A model generated the notes under the pieces. That model had not been told where the DNA came from and ran no database searches. It worked only from the letters and a program-made list of their open reading frames with translations. Positions 16,701 through 27,607 of a DNA stretch of 47,303 bases are shown piece after piece. Within the stretch, counting starts at the first letter, position 1; each line of letters begins with the position of its first letter. The DNA comes from an uncultured Mollicutes bacterium (GTDB lineage Bacteria; Bacillota_I; Bacilli_A; RF39; UBA660), in NCBI GenBank assembly GCA_946500425.1, contig CAMMVQ010000009.1:1-47303 (forward strand). Direction: 5' to 3'. The translations under genes were made by a program, and so were the position numbers.

Positions 16701-17690
16701 ATGATAACGGAAAGACAAAGTAAGCTTCTTAAACTAATCGTGGAAGAATACATTAAAAGTGCTAATCCGGTCGGCTCATCTGGCCTTTGTGATAAGCTTA
16801 ATTGTTCATCTGCAACGATTAGAAATGAGATGGCTTATCTAGAAGAAATTGGTTTTTTGGAAAAAACGCACACGTCTTCTGGTAGGGTGCCTAGTGAAGC
16901 AGGATACCGTTACTACGTTGATCACCTAATGAAACCAAAAGAAATGACAGGTGAAGACGTTTTAAAACTTCAAAGGATTTTTGATAACAAACAGTTAATG
17001 CTATCTGATGTTATAACAAAAAGTATGGAAATTATCTCTGAAATAACGCATTGTACTTCTGTTGTTTTGGGTTCTAATAGTTCTGAAAATAACTTAAAGC
17101 AAGTAGAGGCAGTACCGATTGGTGATAACAGTGTAATTGCAATTGTTATAACGGATAAAGGACACATAGAACATAAAAAACTTGAAGTTGGTCAAAACGT
17201 ATCAGCCGAAGAGGTTAAAAAAGTAGTTGAATTAATTAATAAGCTCCTTGTTGGAACACCACTTGATGAGGTAAGTAGTAAACTTGAATTTGAAATTAAG
17301 CCAATAATAGGAAATTATGTTAAGTCACACGAAGCTTTATATCAAGCGTTCTATAATGCGTTTAATGAATTTTCATTTAAAAATCATATGCATATGGCAG
17401 GAAGAACGAAATTGCTTGATTATCAAGAATTTGATAACGTTAGTAAGGTAAAAGAACTACTTAATAAGTTTGATGATGATAAGTTAGTTAGAAAAATAGA
17501 AGCGAATGACAGTAACATAAACGTCTACATTGGCCACGAAAGTAATTTTGATGATGATGTATCAATTATTAAAACTAAGTATAAGGTTAATAATGATGAG
17601 GGAACGATTGCCATAGTAGGTCCTAAAAGAATGGACTATGAACGGGTTGTGGCGTTGCTAGACTACATAAAACATAATATAGAAAGGTAA
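16701..17690 (+). CDS. hrcA: heat-inducible transcription repressor HrcA
   Basis: Represses class I heat-shock genes by binding CIRCE and is kept active by GroE. The 329-residue protein begins with a winged helix (ERQSKLLKLIVEEYIKSA, then PVGSSGL and SATIRNEMAYLEEIGFL), followed by HTSSGRVPSEAGYRYYV, the family signature, and ends with IVGPKRMDYERVVALLDYI. The start ATG follows AAGGTGAATTA; the frame is open further upstream through the promoter but is not coding there. It is the first gene of the operon and its own operator lies 48 bp upstream of the start, so it is autoregulated. Confidence 0.96.
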   Translation: MITERQSKLLKLIVEEYIKSANPVGSSGLCDKLNCSSATIRNEMAYLEEIGFLEKTHTSSGRVPSEAGYRYYVDHLMKPKEMTGEDVLKLQRIFDNKQLMLSDVITKSMEIISEITHCTSVVLGSNSSENNLKQVEAVPIGDNSVIAIVITDKGHIEHKKLEVGQNVSAEEVKKVVELINKLLVGTPLDEVSSKLEFEIKPIIGNYVKSHEALYQAFYNAFNEFSFKNHMHMAGRTKLLDYQEFDNVSKVKELLNKFDDDKLVRKIEANDSNINVYIGHESNFDDDVSIIKTKYKVNNDEGTIAIVGPKRMDYERVVALLDYIKHNIER

Positions 17691-17696
17691 AGTAGT

Positions 17697-18248
17697 ATGG
17701 AAAAGGAAAATAAGAAACATAATGAGAATGTAAAGCAAGAAAAGCATGATGTAAAAAAAGAAAAGAAGGAAGAAAAGAAAGTTTCACTTACCAAAGAAGA
17801 GTTAGAAACGCTTAATAAAAAAGCAAGTGATGCCGAGGAAAAATTCTTAAGGGCACAAGCTGAACTTATTAATTACCGAAAAAGAAAAGATGAAGAAGTA
17901 TCTAAACAATTAAAGTATGCTAACGAAGCTTTAATTCTAGAAATTCTTCCGGCACTTGATAATTTTGAACGTGCTATTAAGATGGATGATGATAACTTAG
18001 AAGATGAAGTTTCTAAGTTCTTAAGCGGCATGAAGATGGTGTACGCATCATTAACTGCTACTTTAGAAAAATTTGGTGTTAAAGAAATTGATGCTTTAGG
18101 AAAACCGTTTGATCCGGTTTATCATGAAGCTGTCATGAAAGAAACAGTTGATGACAGGGAAAAAGGTGTTGTCTTAGAAGTATATCAAAAAGGATATATT
18201 CTAATTGACAAAGTAATTAGACCAGCGATGGTTAAGGTAAACGAATAA
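17697..18248 (+). CDS. grpE: nucleotide exchange factor GrpE
   Basis: Releases ADP from DnaK. The 183-residue protein has a charged Lys/Glu N-terminal tail (1-35), a long coiled coil (about 36-90) and the beta domain with PFDPVYHEAVM and the C-terminal GYILIDKVIRPAMVKV signature. It lies 6 bp after hrcA and 24 bp before dnaK, within the HrcA-controlled operon. Confidence 0.96.
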   Translation: MEKENKKHNENVKQEKHDVKKEKKEEKKVSLTKEELETLNKKASDAEEKFLRAQAELINYRKRKDEEVSKQLKYANEALILEILPALDNFERAIKMDDDNLEDEVSKFLSGMKMVYASLTATLEKFGVKEIDALGKPFDPVYHEAVMKETVDDREKGVVLEVYQKGYILIDKVIRPAMVKVNE

Positions 18249-18269
18249 TTAATTTGAAAGGAATGATAG

Positions 18270-20093
<1,824 letters not shown>

Positions 20094-20107
20094 ATAATTT
20101 AAGTAAT

Positions 20108-20131
20108 AAAGTTCTAGGAAACTAGAACTTT
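20108..20131 (+). terminator. hairpin after dnaK, partial terminator
   Basis: A perfect 10-bp stem AAAGTTCTAG/CTAGAACTTT (20108-20117 with 20122-20131) closed by a GAAA tetraloop. The T tract is short (TTTAT), so it may only lower readthrough into pepF or stabilise the dnaK mRNA 3' end. Confidence 0.7.
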
Positions 20132-20152
20132 ATGCTTAGTTAAAGGAGAACA

Positions 20153-21952
20153 ATGATAAAAGAAAAGTTACGTAGTCAAATAGATGATAAATACAAGTGG
20201 GATTTAACAACCATTTATGAAAACGATGAAAAATGGAATGAGTGCTTTTTAGAAGCAGAAAATGAACTTAAAAAAGTAAACTCTTATAAAGATAGATTTT
20301 TATGTTCAGCAAATGATTTTTTACAATTCTTATCGTTTGATAATATGTTAGAAAGAAAGATTTTAAAATTATATTATTATGCTAATTTAAATCATGATGG
20401 AGATACAACTAATAATAAATATACAAAAATGTATAATAAAGCCCGTGATTTATATTCAAACTATAGTGAATTGACTTCATTTGTTGTTCCTGAAATACTA
20501 AAATTGGATTATGAAACATTTGAAAAGTTTTATAAAGATGAACCGAAACTTTTGGATTATAAGTTTGAAATTGAAAACATATATAGATATAAAACGCATA
20601 CATTGGACAAAGAAAAAGAAGAATTATTATCTAGTTTTTCTAACGTTTTTTCTAATCCAGAAGATACGTTTGGAGCTTTAAGTGACTCTGATATGAGTTT
20701 TGGTACCATTAAAGATGAAGAGGATAATGAAGCAGAGTTTAATGAAAGTAATTATTCAACTTTCATTAGTTCTTATGATAGAAGAGTAAGAAAAGATGCT
20801 TTTGAATTACTTTTAGGAACGTATGCTAAATATAAAAATACGATTGCTAATTGTTTTAGTGGAAACGTAGAAGTAAATGTCACGATGGCTAGAATAAAAA
20901 AATACAAATCTGCTTTAGAAGCATCTTTATTTTCTGATAATGTGAGTAAAGACGTGTATAATAATTTGATTTTAACGGTAAATGATAATTTACCTATTAT
21001 GTACAAGTATTATGATGTTAAGAAGAAAGTATTAGGTTTAGAAGAATTTCATCTGTATGACGTATATGTTCCATTAATAAAGGAAAGTAATAAAAAATAT
21101 ACTTTTGAAGAAGCTAAAGATTTAGTCATATCCGCATTATCGGTTTTGGGTAATGATTACATTGAAATTTTAAAAAGAGCTTTTGATGAAAGATGGATTG
21201 ACGTATATCATAATAAAGGTAAAAAATCTGGTGCTTATTCAAGTGGCTTTTATGATACAAATCCTTTTATACTTTTAAACTACGAAGGAAAGTTAGACGA
21301 TGTATCCTCACTTGCTCACGAATTAGGGCATTCTATGCATACTTATTTTTCATGCAAGAATAATCCTTTTCATTATTCTTCTTATGAGATTTTTGTGGCA
21401 GAAGTTGCCTCAACGGTTAATGAATTACTTCTTTCTTATTATTTGCTAGAACATTCAAATAATAAGAATGAGAAATTAAACGTTATAAATCATATGTTAG
21501 AACTATTTAAAGGAACAATATTTAGACAAACTATGTTTGCAGAATTTGAAAAAAATATGTATGAAAAAAGAGAAGAAAAAGAAGTTCTAACCGCAACGTT
21601 TATATCAGATAATTACTTTGAATTAGTAAAGAAATATTTTGGTCCAAACGTAGTTGTAGATGATTTAATAATGTATGAATGGGAAAGAATACCTCATTTT
21701 TATAGCAGTTTTTACGTTTATAAATACGCAACTAGTTTATCAGCTTCTTGTTACATAGTAGATGGTATACTAAATAATAAAAAGGGCGCGTTAGATAATT
21801 ATCTAAAGTTTTTAAAAACAGGGGGTAGTATGTATCCAATTGATGAGCTTAAAATAGCAGGAGTGGATATGAATGATAAAAAAGTTATTCAAAACGCGAT
21901 AAATATGTTTGATAATTTAATTGATGAGTTTGAAAAGTTATATAATAGTTAG
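20153..21952 (+). CDS. pepF: oligoendopeptidase F (M3 metallopeptidase)
   Basis: Cytoplasmic zinc oligopeptidase that cleaves short peptides. The 599-residue protein has the HExxH zinc site in HELGHSMH (His389, Glu390, His393) and the downstream third-ligand region IFVAEVAST about 25 residues later, as in M3B enzymes. The length is normal. The ribosome-binding site is AAAGGAGAACA. It is inserted between dnaK and dnaJ, which are usually adjacent. No separate promoter is evident, so it may be read from the CIRCE promoter through the dnaK hairpin, linking peptide turnover with heat-shock control. Confidence 0.94.
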   Translation: MIKEKLRSQIDDKYKWDLTTIYENDEKWNECFLEAENELKKVNSYKDRFLCSANDFLQFLSFDNMLERKILKLYYYANLNHDGDTTNNKYTKMYNKARDLYSNYSELTSFVVPEILKLDYETFEKFYKDEPKLLDYKFEIENIYRYKTHTLDKEKEELLSSFSNVFSNPEDTFGALSDSDMSFGTIKDEEDNEAEFNESNYSTFISSYDRRVRKDAFELLLGTYAKYKNTIANCFSGNVEVNVTMARIKKYKSALEASLFSDNVSKDVYNNLILTVNDNLPIMYKYYDVKKKVLGLEEFHLYDVYVPLIKESNKKYTFEEAKDLVISALSVLGNDYIEILKRAFDERWIDVYHNKGKKSGAYSSGFYDTNPFILLNYEGKLDDVSSLAHELGHSMHTYFSCKNNPFHYSSYEIFVAEVASTVNELLLSYYLLEHSNNKNEKLNVINHMLELFKGTIFRQTMFAEFEKNMYEKREEKEVLTATFISDNYFELVKKYFGPNVVVDDLIMYEWERIPHFYSSFYVYKYATSLSASCYIVDGILNNKKGALDNYLKFLKTGGSMYPIDELKIAGVDMNDKKVIQNAINMFDNLIDEFEKLYNS

Positions 21953-21965
21953 GAGGTAAATAGGT

Positions 21966-23105
21966 ATGAGTAAAAAAGATTATTATGAAGTGCTTGGTGT
22001 TTCAAAAAATGCAACTGATGCAGAAATAAAAAGTGCTTTTAGAAAGTTAGCTAAAAAGTATCACCCAGACGTTTCTAAAGAGCCAGATGCGGCTGAGAAG
22101 TTTAAAGAAGCACAAGAAGCTTATGCGGTTTTATCTGACAAAGATAAACGTAGTAAGTATGATCAGTTTGGACATGCAGCCTTTGATCAAAATGGTGGCT
22201 TTGGCGGAGCGGGTGGCTTCTCTGGATTTGAAGATTTTGATTATTCAGATATTTTAAGAGATATTTTTGGCAATGGTTTTGGCTTTGGAAGTTCGTTTTT
22301 CGGGGGAGGTTCATCTTCTAAAAGTGGTGCTAAAAGAGCAACTAAAGGGCCTGATATAAACGTTATTTTTGAGATGAGCTTTGATGAAGCTGCAACAGGT
22401 ACCGAAACTACGGTCTCATTAGACATTATGGATACGTGCCCGGATTGTGATGGACACGGTGGAACCGGTGTTAAAACTTGTTCTGATTGTAAAGGAACTG
22501 GTTATATAAAAGAACAACAAAGAAGTATTTTAGGTGCCTTTATAACCCAAAGACCTTGTCCTACTTGCGGTGGAACCGGAGAAACATATACCACTAGATG
22601 TTCTACGTGTAAAGGAACTGGAAAGAAAAGAGTTAAGAAAAACATTGTTGTTAAAGTTCCAGCAGGCGTAGATACTGGTGACCATTTAAGGGTACCTGGA
22701 AAAGGTCCTGCAGGTGAAAACGGAGGACCAAACGGCGATGTTTATATTGAAATTAAAGTAAAAGATCATCCATTATTTAAAAGACAAGATAATGACTTAT
22801 ATTTAACTTTACCACTTACTATTACTGAAGCTATATTAGGCTGTAAAAAAGAAGTTCCAACCCTTGACGGTAATATCGTTTTAAGTGTTCCGGCAGGAAG
22901 TCAAACTGGAGATAGACAAAGAATAAAAGGAAAAGGTTTAAAGAGTCCATCAAGAAGGGGAACTGGTGATTTCTACGTGCTTTTTAAGGTTATAACACCT
23001 ACTAAGATAGATAGAAAACAAAAGAAATTATTAGAAGATTTAAGTAAAACCAACTTAAAAACAAGTGATTTTGATTTGTATGAAAGATACGTTAAAAAAG
23101 GATAA
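21966..23105 (+). CDS. dnaJ: chaperone DnaJ (Hsp40)
   Basis: Type I Hsp40 that delivers substrates to DnaK and stimulates its ATPase. The 379-residue protein has the J domain with HPD (33-35), a Gly/Phe-rich region (about 75-115), four CxxCxGxG zinc repeats ([32 protein letters not shown]) and the two C-terminal beta domains. It starts 13 bp after pepF with a TTAGGAGGTAAATAGGT ribosome-binding region and ends the unit before a strong terminator. Confidence 0.97.
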   Translation: MSKKDYYEVLGVSKNATDAEIKSAFRKLAKKYHPDVSKEPDAAEKFKEAQEAYAVLSDKDKRSKYDQFGHAAFDQNGGFGGAGGFSGFEDFDYSDILRDIFGNGFGFGSSFFGGGSSSKSGAKRATKGPDINVIFEMSFDEAATGTETTVSLDIMDTCPDCDGHGGTGVKTCSDCKGTGYIKEQQRSILGAFITQRPCPTCGGTGETYTTRCSTCKGTGKKRVKKNIVVKVPAGVDTGDHLRVPGKGPAGENGGPNGDVYIEIKVKDHPLFKRQDNDLYLTLPLTITEAILGCKKEVPTLDGNIVLSVPAGSQTGDRQRIKGKGLKSPSRRGTGDFYVLFKVITPTKIDRKQKKLLEDLSKTNLKTSDFDLYERYVKKG

Positions 23106-23132
23106 TAAAAATTAATTGTTTTTGTAAAATAT

Positions 23133-23170
23133 ATTCCACCTAAATACATGGTGTTTTAGGTGGAATTTTT
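23133..23170 (+). terminator. dnaJ terminator
   Basis: A perfect 12-bp stem ATTCCACCTAAA/TTTAGGTGGAAT (23133-23144 with 23155-23166), followed by T residues. Confidence 0.9.
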
Positions 23171-23212
23171 ATATTAAAACAAGCCGTTAAACGTGAAGAA
23201 AATGTATACGTG

Positions 23213-23250
23213 AAAAGAAATAATAATTAAAAGTTATTATTTCTTTTATT
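23213..23250. terminator. second, bidirectional terminator-like hairpin
   Basis: A perfect 14-bp stem AAAAGAAATAATAA/TTATTATTTCTTTT (23213-23226 with 23234-23247), A-rich on the left and T-rich on the right. It lies 43 bp after the dnaJ terminator and before the ATPase promoter. No gene fits between the two hairpins. Confidence 0.65.
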
Positions 23251-23285
23251 CTTTCATAATTGTAATATTTAATATTGTTAAAAAA

Positions 23286-23294
23286 TGGTATAAT
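23286..23294 (+). promoter_or_regulatory. extended -10 promoter of the P-type ATPase
   Basis: TGGTATAAT carries the TG of an extended -10 element. No good -35 is seen at 16-18 bp. Its position puts the transcript start just upstream of ATG 23320. Confidence 0.55.
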
Positions 23295-23319
23295 AATTAT
23301 GGTAGAAAGAAGCGATAAA

Positions 23320-25653
23320 ATGAATGTAACAAACGGACTAACTGATAAAGAAGTAAAACAAAGAATAGAACAAGGTAAAGTTAATTATGATACTACTACT
23401 CCAAGTAAGAGTATAAAACAGATTTTAGTGGAAAATACTTTTACGTTATTTAATTTTATCAACGTTGTACTTGGTGTTGCGGTAGTTTTAGTTGGCTCTT
23501 ATAAAAACTTATTATTTTTAGGTGTTGTTGTTTGTAATACGTTAATTAGTACCATTCAGGAAATAAGAGCTAAGCGGACGGTTGATAAGTTATCTGTTAT
23601 TTCTGCTTCTAAAGCCAGGGTAATTAGAAATGGTAAAGAAGAAGTAATAGGTATTAATGAAGTAGTATTAGATGATGTTATAAAGTTTTCGCTAGGAGAC
23701 CAGGTAATCACTGACTCAAGCGTTTTAACTGGCGAATGTGAAGTAGATGAATCATTTATAACGGGAGAGACTAAAACTATTATTAAAAAGAAGGGTGATA
23801 CTGTTTTATCAGGAAGCTTTATCATCAGTGGTAACGTTACTTGTAAGGTAGTGCACGTTGGAATTGATAATTATACCTCGGTTATTTCTAAAGATGCTAA
23901 AGTGATGGTTAAGGAAATAAATTCACAGATAATGCGTTCTTTAAACAAAATTGTTAAATACGTTTCAATCGTTCTTATTCCAATTGGTATTTTATTGTTA
24001 TTAAAACAGTTTAGCATTGAGGATAACACTACTGCAAACGCGGTTGTTTCAGTTGTTGCGGCTTTAATTGCCATGATTCCAGAAGGACTTATTTTGCTTG
24101 TTTCAACGGTACTTGCGATAAGTGTTATAAGACTTTCTAAATACAATGTGCTGGTTCAGGATTTATACTGCATTGAAACGCTAGCTAGAGTAGATACTTT
24201 GTGCCTTGATAAAACCGGAACAATTACGGAAGGAAAAATGGAAGTTGTTAACGTAGTTGCTTTAAACAATCATAAGATAAACGAAGTAGACGAGGCATTA
24301 GAAGCATTATCAACTAACCTTGATGATAGAAATCCTACTTTCAAGGCCATTAATGATAAGTATGGAAATAATTTTGAGGTTAAAGCCAAAAAAATAATTT
24401 CTTTTTCTTCCGAAAGAAAGTATTCCGGAGCTATCTTTGATGATTATGGATACGTGATGGGAGCACCTGAATTTGTTGTTCCAGAAAAGTTACATAAGTA
24501 TAAGGATAAGATAGACGAACTATCAACTGATAGTAGGGTTTTGGTAGTAGTGAAAACTAAAGGTGATTTTAAGACTAAAGAACTTTCAGATGACAAAGAC
24601 GTTTTAGGATTGGTTTTAATAAGGGATAAAATTAGAAAAGAAGCAGTTAATACCTTAAAATATTTCATGGATAACGACGTTGAATTAAAAGTTATATCAG
24701 GAGATAGTGTAAAAACCGTTCAAAACGTAGCTAAAGCAGTAGGAATAAACATTAAGGGAGTTTGTGATTTAAGCAAGCTATCACCTGATGTTAGTTATGC
24801 TTCTTTAGTAGAAGAAAACACTATTTTTGCAAGGGTAAGACCAGATCAAAAAAGATTACTTATTAAAGCATTAAAACAAAACGGCCACACGGTTGCCATG
24901 ACTGGTGACGGCGTAAATGACGTTTTGGCGTTAAAAGAGTCAGACTGTGGTGTTGCGATGAATTCTGGTTCTGACGCCGCAAGAAACGTAGCAGAATTAG
25001 TACTTTTGGATTCTAATTTTGATGCTATGCCAGAAGTTGTTAAAGAAGGAAGAAGAACAATAAATAACGTTGAAAGGTCAGCAACTTTATTCCTATCAAA
25101 AACGATATATGCATCACTTCTTGCGGTTTTATTCTTATTTATTAATTACACGTATCCGTTTATTCCGATTCAAATGACTCTTATTAACGCTTTAACGATT
25201 GGTATACCAGCGTTTATCTTGGCGCTAGAACCAAATCATGAAAGGGTAAAAGGAAAGTTTTTGATAAACGTAATTAGTAAGGCAATTCCAAGTGGAATTA
25301 CTACCGTTATAAACATTCTTATTTTAGTGTTTGTAGCAAGTATATTAAACTTAGAAAATGATCAAACTTCAACGTGTGCGGTAATAATAACGGGATACAC
25401 AGCACTTCTTTTAATTTACCGAATAAGTAAACCATTAAACTTATTAAGAAAAGTATTACTTATAAGTTTAACGGCTGTCTTTGCTATTTCCTTTATAATT
25501 CCAGTAGCTAGAGAATTTTACTCACTATCAATTTTAACCCCTAACGCATTACTAATTTTGTTACCACTTATGTACGTTAGTACCAGAATGTTTAGGGTGT
25601 TTAGTAAACTTATTAACTTGCTCATTCAAAAGAAAAGAAGTTGGTTTATTTAG
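23320..25653 (+). CDS. cation-transporting P-type ATPase, CtpE/calcium-pump-like
   Basis: Integral membrane pump that moves a cation using ATP. The 777-residue protein has the actuator motif TGET (148-151), the membrane motif MIPEGL (Pro254-Glu255-Gly256-Leu257), the phosphorylation site DKTGT (Asp297) and the hinge TGDGVND (528-534). The PEGL form and IPEGLILLVSTVLAISVIRL-like helix resemble Mycobacterium CtpE and pneumococcal CaxP, which handle Ca2+, rather than heavy-metal pumps that have CPC. There is no N-terminal metal-binding domain. ATG 23320 is preferred because the promoter's predicted start leaves it the first usable codon. The substrate assignment is inference. Confidence 0.85.
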   Translation: MNVTNGLTDKEVKQRIEQGKVNYDTTTPSKSIKQILVENTFTLFNFINVVLGVAVVLVGSYKNLLFLGVVVCNTLISTIQEIRAKRTVDKLSVISASKARVIRNGKEEVIGINEVVLDDVIKFSLGDQVITDSSVLTGECEVDESFITGETKTIIKKKGDTVLSGSFIISGNVTCKVVHVGIDNYTSVISKDAKVMVKEINSQIMRSLNKIVKYVSIVLIPIGILLLLKQFSIEDNTTANAVVSVVAALIAMIPEGLILLVSTVLAISVIRLSKYNVLVQDLYCIETLARVDTLCLDKTGTITEGKMEVVNVVALNNHKINEVDEALEALSTNLDDRNPTFKAINDKYGNNFEVKAKKIISFSSERKYSGAIFDDYGYVMGAPEFVVPEKLHKYKDKIDELSTDSRVLVVVKTKGDFKTKELSDDKDVLGLVLIRDKIRKEAVNTLKYFMDNDVELKVISGDSVKTVQNVAKAVGINIKGVCDLSKLSPDVSYASLVEENTIFARVRPDQKRLLIKALKQNGHTVAMTGDGVNDVLALKESDCGVAMNSGSDAARNVAELVLLDSNFDAMPEVVKEGRRTINNVERSATLFLSKTIYASLLAVLFLFINYTYPFIPIQMTLINALTIGIPAFILALEPNHERVKGKFLINVISKAIPSGITTVINILILVFVASILNLENDQTSTCAVIITGYTALLLIYRISKPLNLLRKVLLISLTAVFAISFIIPVAREFYSLSILTPNALLILLPLMYVSTRMFRVFSKLINLLIQKKRSWFI

Positions 25654-25656
25654 TAA

Positions 25657-25685
25657 TTGAAAAAAAATAATTATTATGTTATAAT
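25657..25685 (+). promoter_or_regulatory. promoter of the metG T-box leader
   Basis: TTGAAA (25657-25662), 17-bp spacer, TATAAT (25680-25685). Confidence 0.85.
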
Positions 25686-25697
25686 TTTGTTAATTTA

Positions 25698-25923
25698 AAA
25701 AAGCGATGAAAGAAAGAGTATAGGTAAAACTATTAAAGAGAGTATGGTAAGGTGAAAGCATACATAGATAATAACTATATAAATGGTTCTGGAGCTAATT
25801 TATCGATACGTAGGTAAATTCGTTAACGTACGTTATACGTTTTAAGTGCATGCTTATTAACGCATGAATTAAGGTGGTACCGTGGACCAAAAGTTCATCC
25901 TTTATTTGGGATGGACTTTTTTT
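25698..25923 (+). ncRNA. T-box riboswitch, methionine-specific
   Basis: Senses uncharged tRNA-Met upstream of metG. Stem I starts AAGCGATGAAAGAA (from 25701) and closes near TTCTGGAGC. The specifier codon ATG is at 25783-25785. The antiterminator has the canonical AAGGTGGTACCGTGG with TGGT (25875-25878), which pairs with the ACCA end of the tRNA. The terminator is 25891-25900 with 25909-25918 and a T run. Confidence 0.93.
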
Positions 25924-25924
25924 A
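25891..25924 (+). terminator. regulated terminator of the metG T-box
   Basis: AAGTTCATCC pairs with GGATGGACTT (one G-T pair) and is followed by seven T. Confidence 0.88.
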
Positions 25925-25944
25925 ATTATGAAAGGATGATAAAA

Positions 25945-27504
25945 ATGGAAAAGAAAAAATATTATATATCAACGGCTATTGCGTATACTTCTGGAAAACC
26001 TCATATAGGAAACACATATGAAATCGTATTAGCGGACGCAATCGCAAGATACAAAAGACAAAAAGGCTTTGATGTTTACTTTCAAACCGGAACTGATGAA
26101 CACGGGGAAAAAATAGAACTAAAAGCTAAAGAAAAAGGAGTTAGCCCTCAGGAATTTGTTGATGAAGTAGCAGGAGAAATAAAAAGAATTTGGGATGTTA
26201 TGAATACATCTTATGATAGGTTTGTTAGAACAACTGATAAAAACCATGAAAGAGTAGTTCAAAAGATATTTAAGAAAATGTACGATAAAGGCGACATTTA
26301 TAAAGGAGAATACGAGGGATTGTATTGTACTCCTTGTGAGTCGTTTTGGACTGAGTCACAACTAGTTGATGGAAAATGTCCTGATTGTGGCCGTGAAGTA
26401 GAAAATAAAAAAGAAGAAGCCTACTTCTTTAAATTATCCAATTATCAAGATAGGTTAGTTGAGTATTATAACTCTCATCCTGATTTTATAAAACCTGATT
26501 CAAGAAAAAATGAGATGATAAATAATTTTATAAAACCAGGACTTCAAGATTTATGCGTATCAAGGACTTCATTTTCTTGGGGAGTTCCGGTTGACTTTGA
26601 TAAGAAACATGTTGTTTATGTTTGGCTTGATGCTTTAACTAATTACATAACTAACATAGGATATGATCCAGATGGTTCGTCGGATGAATTTAAAAAGTTA
26701 TGGCCTGCTGATTTACATTTAATAGGAAAAGACATAATAAGATTCCATACCATTTATTGGCCATGCTTCTTATGGTCTTTAGGATTGGAACTTCCTAAAA
26801 AGATTTTTGGTCATCCATGGCTCTTAACTAACAACGATAAAATTGGTAAATCAAGAGGAAACGCGATATACGCAGATGACTTGGTAGATTTGTTTGGTGT
26901 TGATGCCGTAAGATATTACGTTCTTCACGAGATACCTTATGCTAACGATGGTAATTTAACTTACGAGCTATTAATCGAAAGAACTAATACGGATTTAGCT
27001 AACACCTTAGGTAACTTAGTTAACCGAACCATATCAATGGCTAATAAATATTTTGATGGAATAGTTAGTAATAAAAACGTAAAAGAAGAAGTTGACGATG
27101 AATTAATTAGTATGGTTAACGTTTTAGACACTAAGGTTGAAGAAAAAATGGATAAATTAGAAATCGGTTTTGCGCTAGATGAAATTTTTGAAGTGTTAAG
27201 AAGATCAAATAAATACATTGATGAGACAACTCCATGGCAACTAGCTAAAGAAGATGGTAAAAAAGATAGATTAGAAACGGTTTTATATAACCTGCTAGAA
27301 GTAATACGTGTTTGTGCGGTAGCTTTAAAACCATTTTTAACGAATACTTCAGAAAATATTTTAAAACAATTAAATACTACTAACGAGGACTATCAATTCT
27401 TGGATTGTTTAACTTATGAAAACATGAAACCAGAAGTTTTGTTTGCAAGAATTGATAAGGAAAAGAAATTAAAAGAAATAGGAGAGGTTAATAATTTGAA
27501 TTAA
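25945..27504 (+). CDS. metG: methionine--tRNA ligase
   Basis: Class Ia synthetase that charges initiator and elongator tRNA-Met. The 519-residue protein has the HIGH-type PHIGN (19-23), a zinc knuckle with CTPC and CPDC pairs near residues 129-150, and a KIGKS loop (299-303) in place of KMSKS. It ends after the anticodon-binding helical domain and lacks the C-terminal Trbp111-like tRNA-binding domain found in the 650-670-residue Bacillus enzyme. ATG 25945 follows AAAGGATGATAAAA. The Met T-box and this gene form one regulated unit. Confidence 0.95.
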   Translation: MEKKKYYISTAIAYTSGKPHIGNTYEIVLADAIARYKRQKGFDVYFQTGTDEHGEKIELKAKEKGVSPQEFVDEVAGEIKRIWDVMNTSYDRFVRTTDKNHERVVQKIFKKMYDKGDIYKGEYEGLYCTPCESFWTESQLVDGKCPDCGREVENKKEEAYFFKLSNYQDRLVEYYNSHPDFIKPDSRKNEMINNFIKPGLQDLCVSRTSFSWGVPVDFDKKHVVYVWLDALTNYITNIGYDPDGSSDEFKKLWPADLHLIGKDIIRFHTIYWPCFLWSLGLELPKKIFGHPWLLTNNDKIGKSRGNAIYADDLVDLFGVDAVRYYVLHEIPYANDGNLTYELLIERTNTDLANTLGNLVNRTISMANKYFDGIVSNKNVKEEVDDELISMVNVLDTKVEEKMDKLEIGFALDEIFEVLRRSNKYIDETTPWQLAKEDGKKDRLETVLYNLLEVIRVCAVALKPFLTNTSENILKQLNTTNEDYQFLDCLTYENMKPEVLFARIDKEKKLKEIGEVNNLN

Positions 27505-27514
27505 TCTCTTTTTA
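27483..27514 (+). terminator. metG terminator overlapping the stop codon
   Basis: AGAGGTTAAT (27483-27492) pairs with ATTAATCTCT (27500-27509) and is followed by T residues. The stop TAA (27502-27504) lies in the 3' arm. Confidence 0.75.
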
Positions 27515-27520
27515 ATATTA

Positions 27521-27543
27521 AAGTGTAAAACAGTTTGACACTT
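27521..27543. repeat. 23-bp near-perfect inverted repeat, operator-like
   Basis: AAGTGTAAAAC, a central A and GTTTGACACTT. The arms match at ten of eleven positions. There is no T tract. It lies between the metG terminator and the TATAAT (27581-27586) of the next gene. A second, 8-bp pair TAATTTGT/ACAAATTA spans 27548-27576. Both may be protein-binding sites. Confidence 0.5.
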
Positions 27544-27607
27544 GCTTAATTTGTTATTTTTCTCGTTACAAATTAGATATTATAATGAAGGTAGTGGGTG
27601 ATAAGTG

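Noticed and set aside
23171-23212. A small RNA between the two terminators after dnaJ
   Set aside because: Only about 40 bp without a promoter; the second hairpin is more likely a backup or opposite-strand terminator.
25882-25944. Open frame extending metG upstream into the T-box terminator
   Set aside because: GTG 25882 lies in the antiterminator/terminator region. The proper start with AAAGGATGAT is at 25945.
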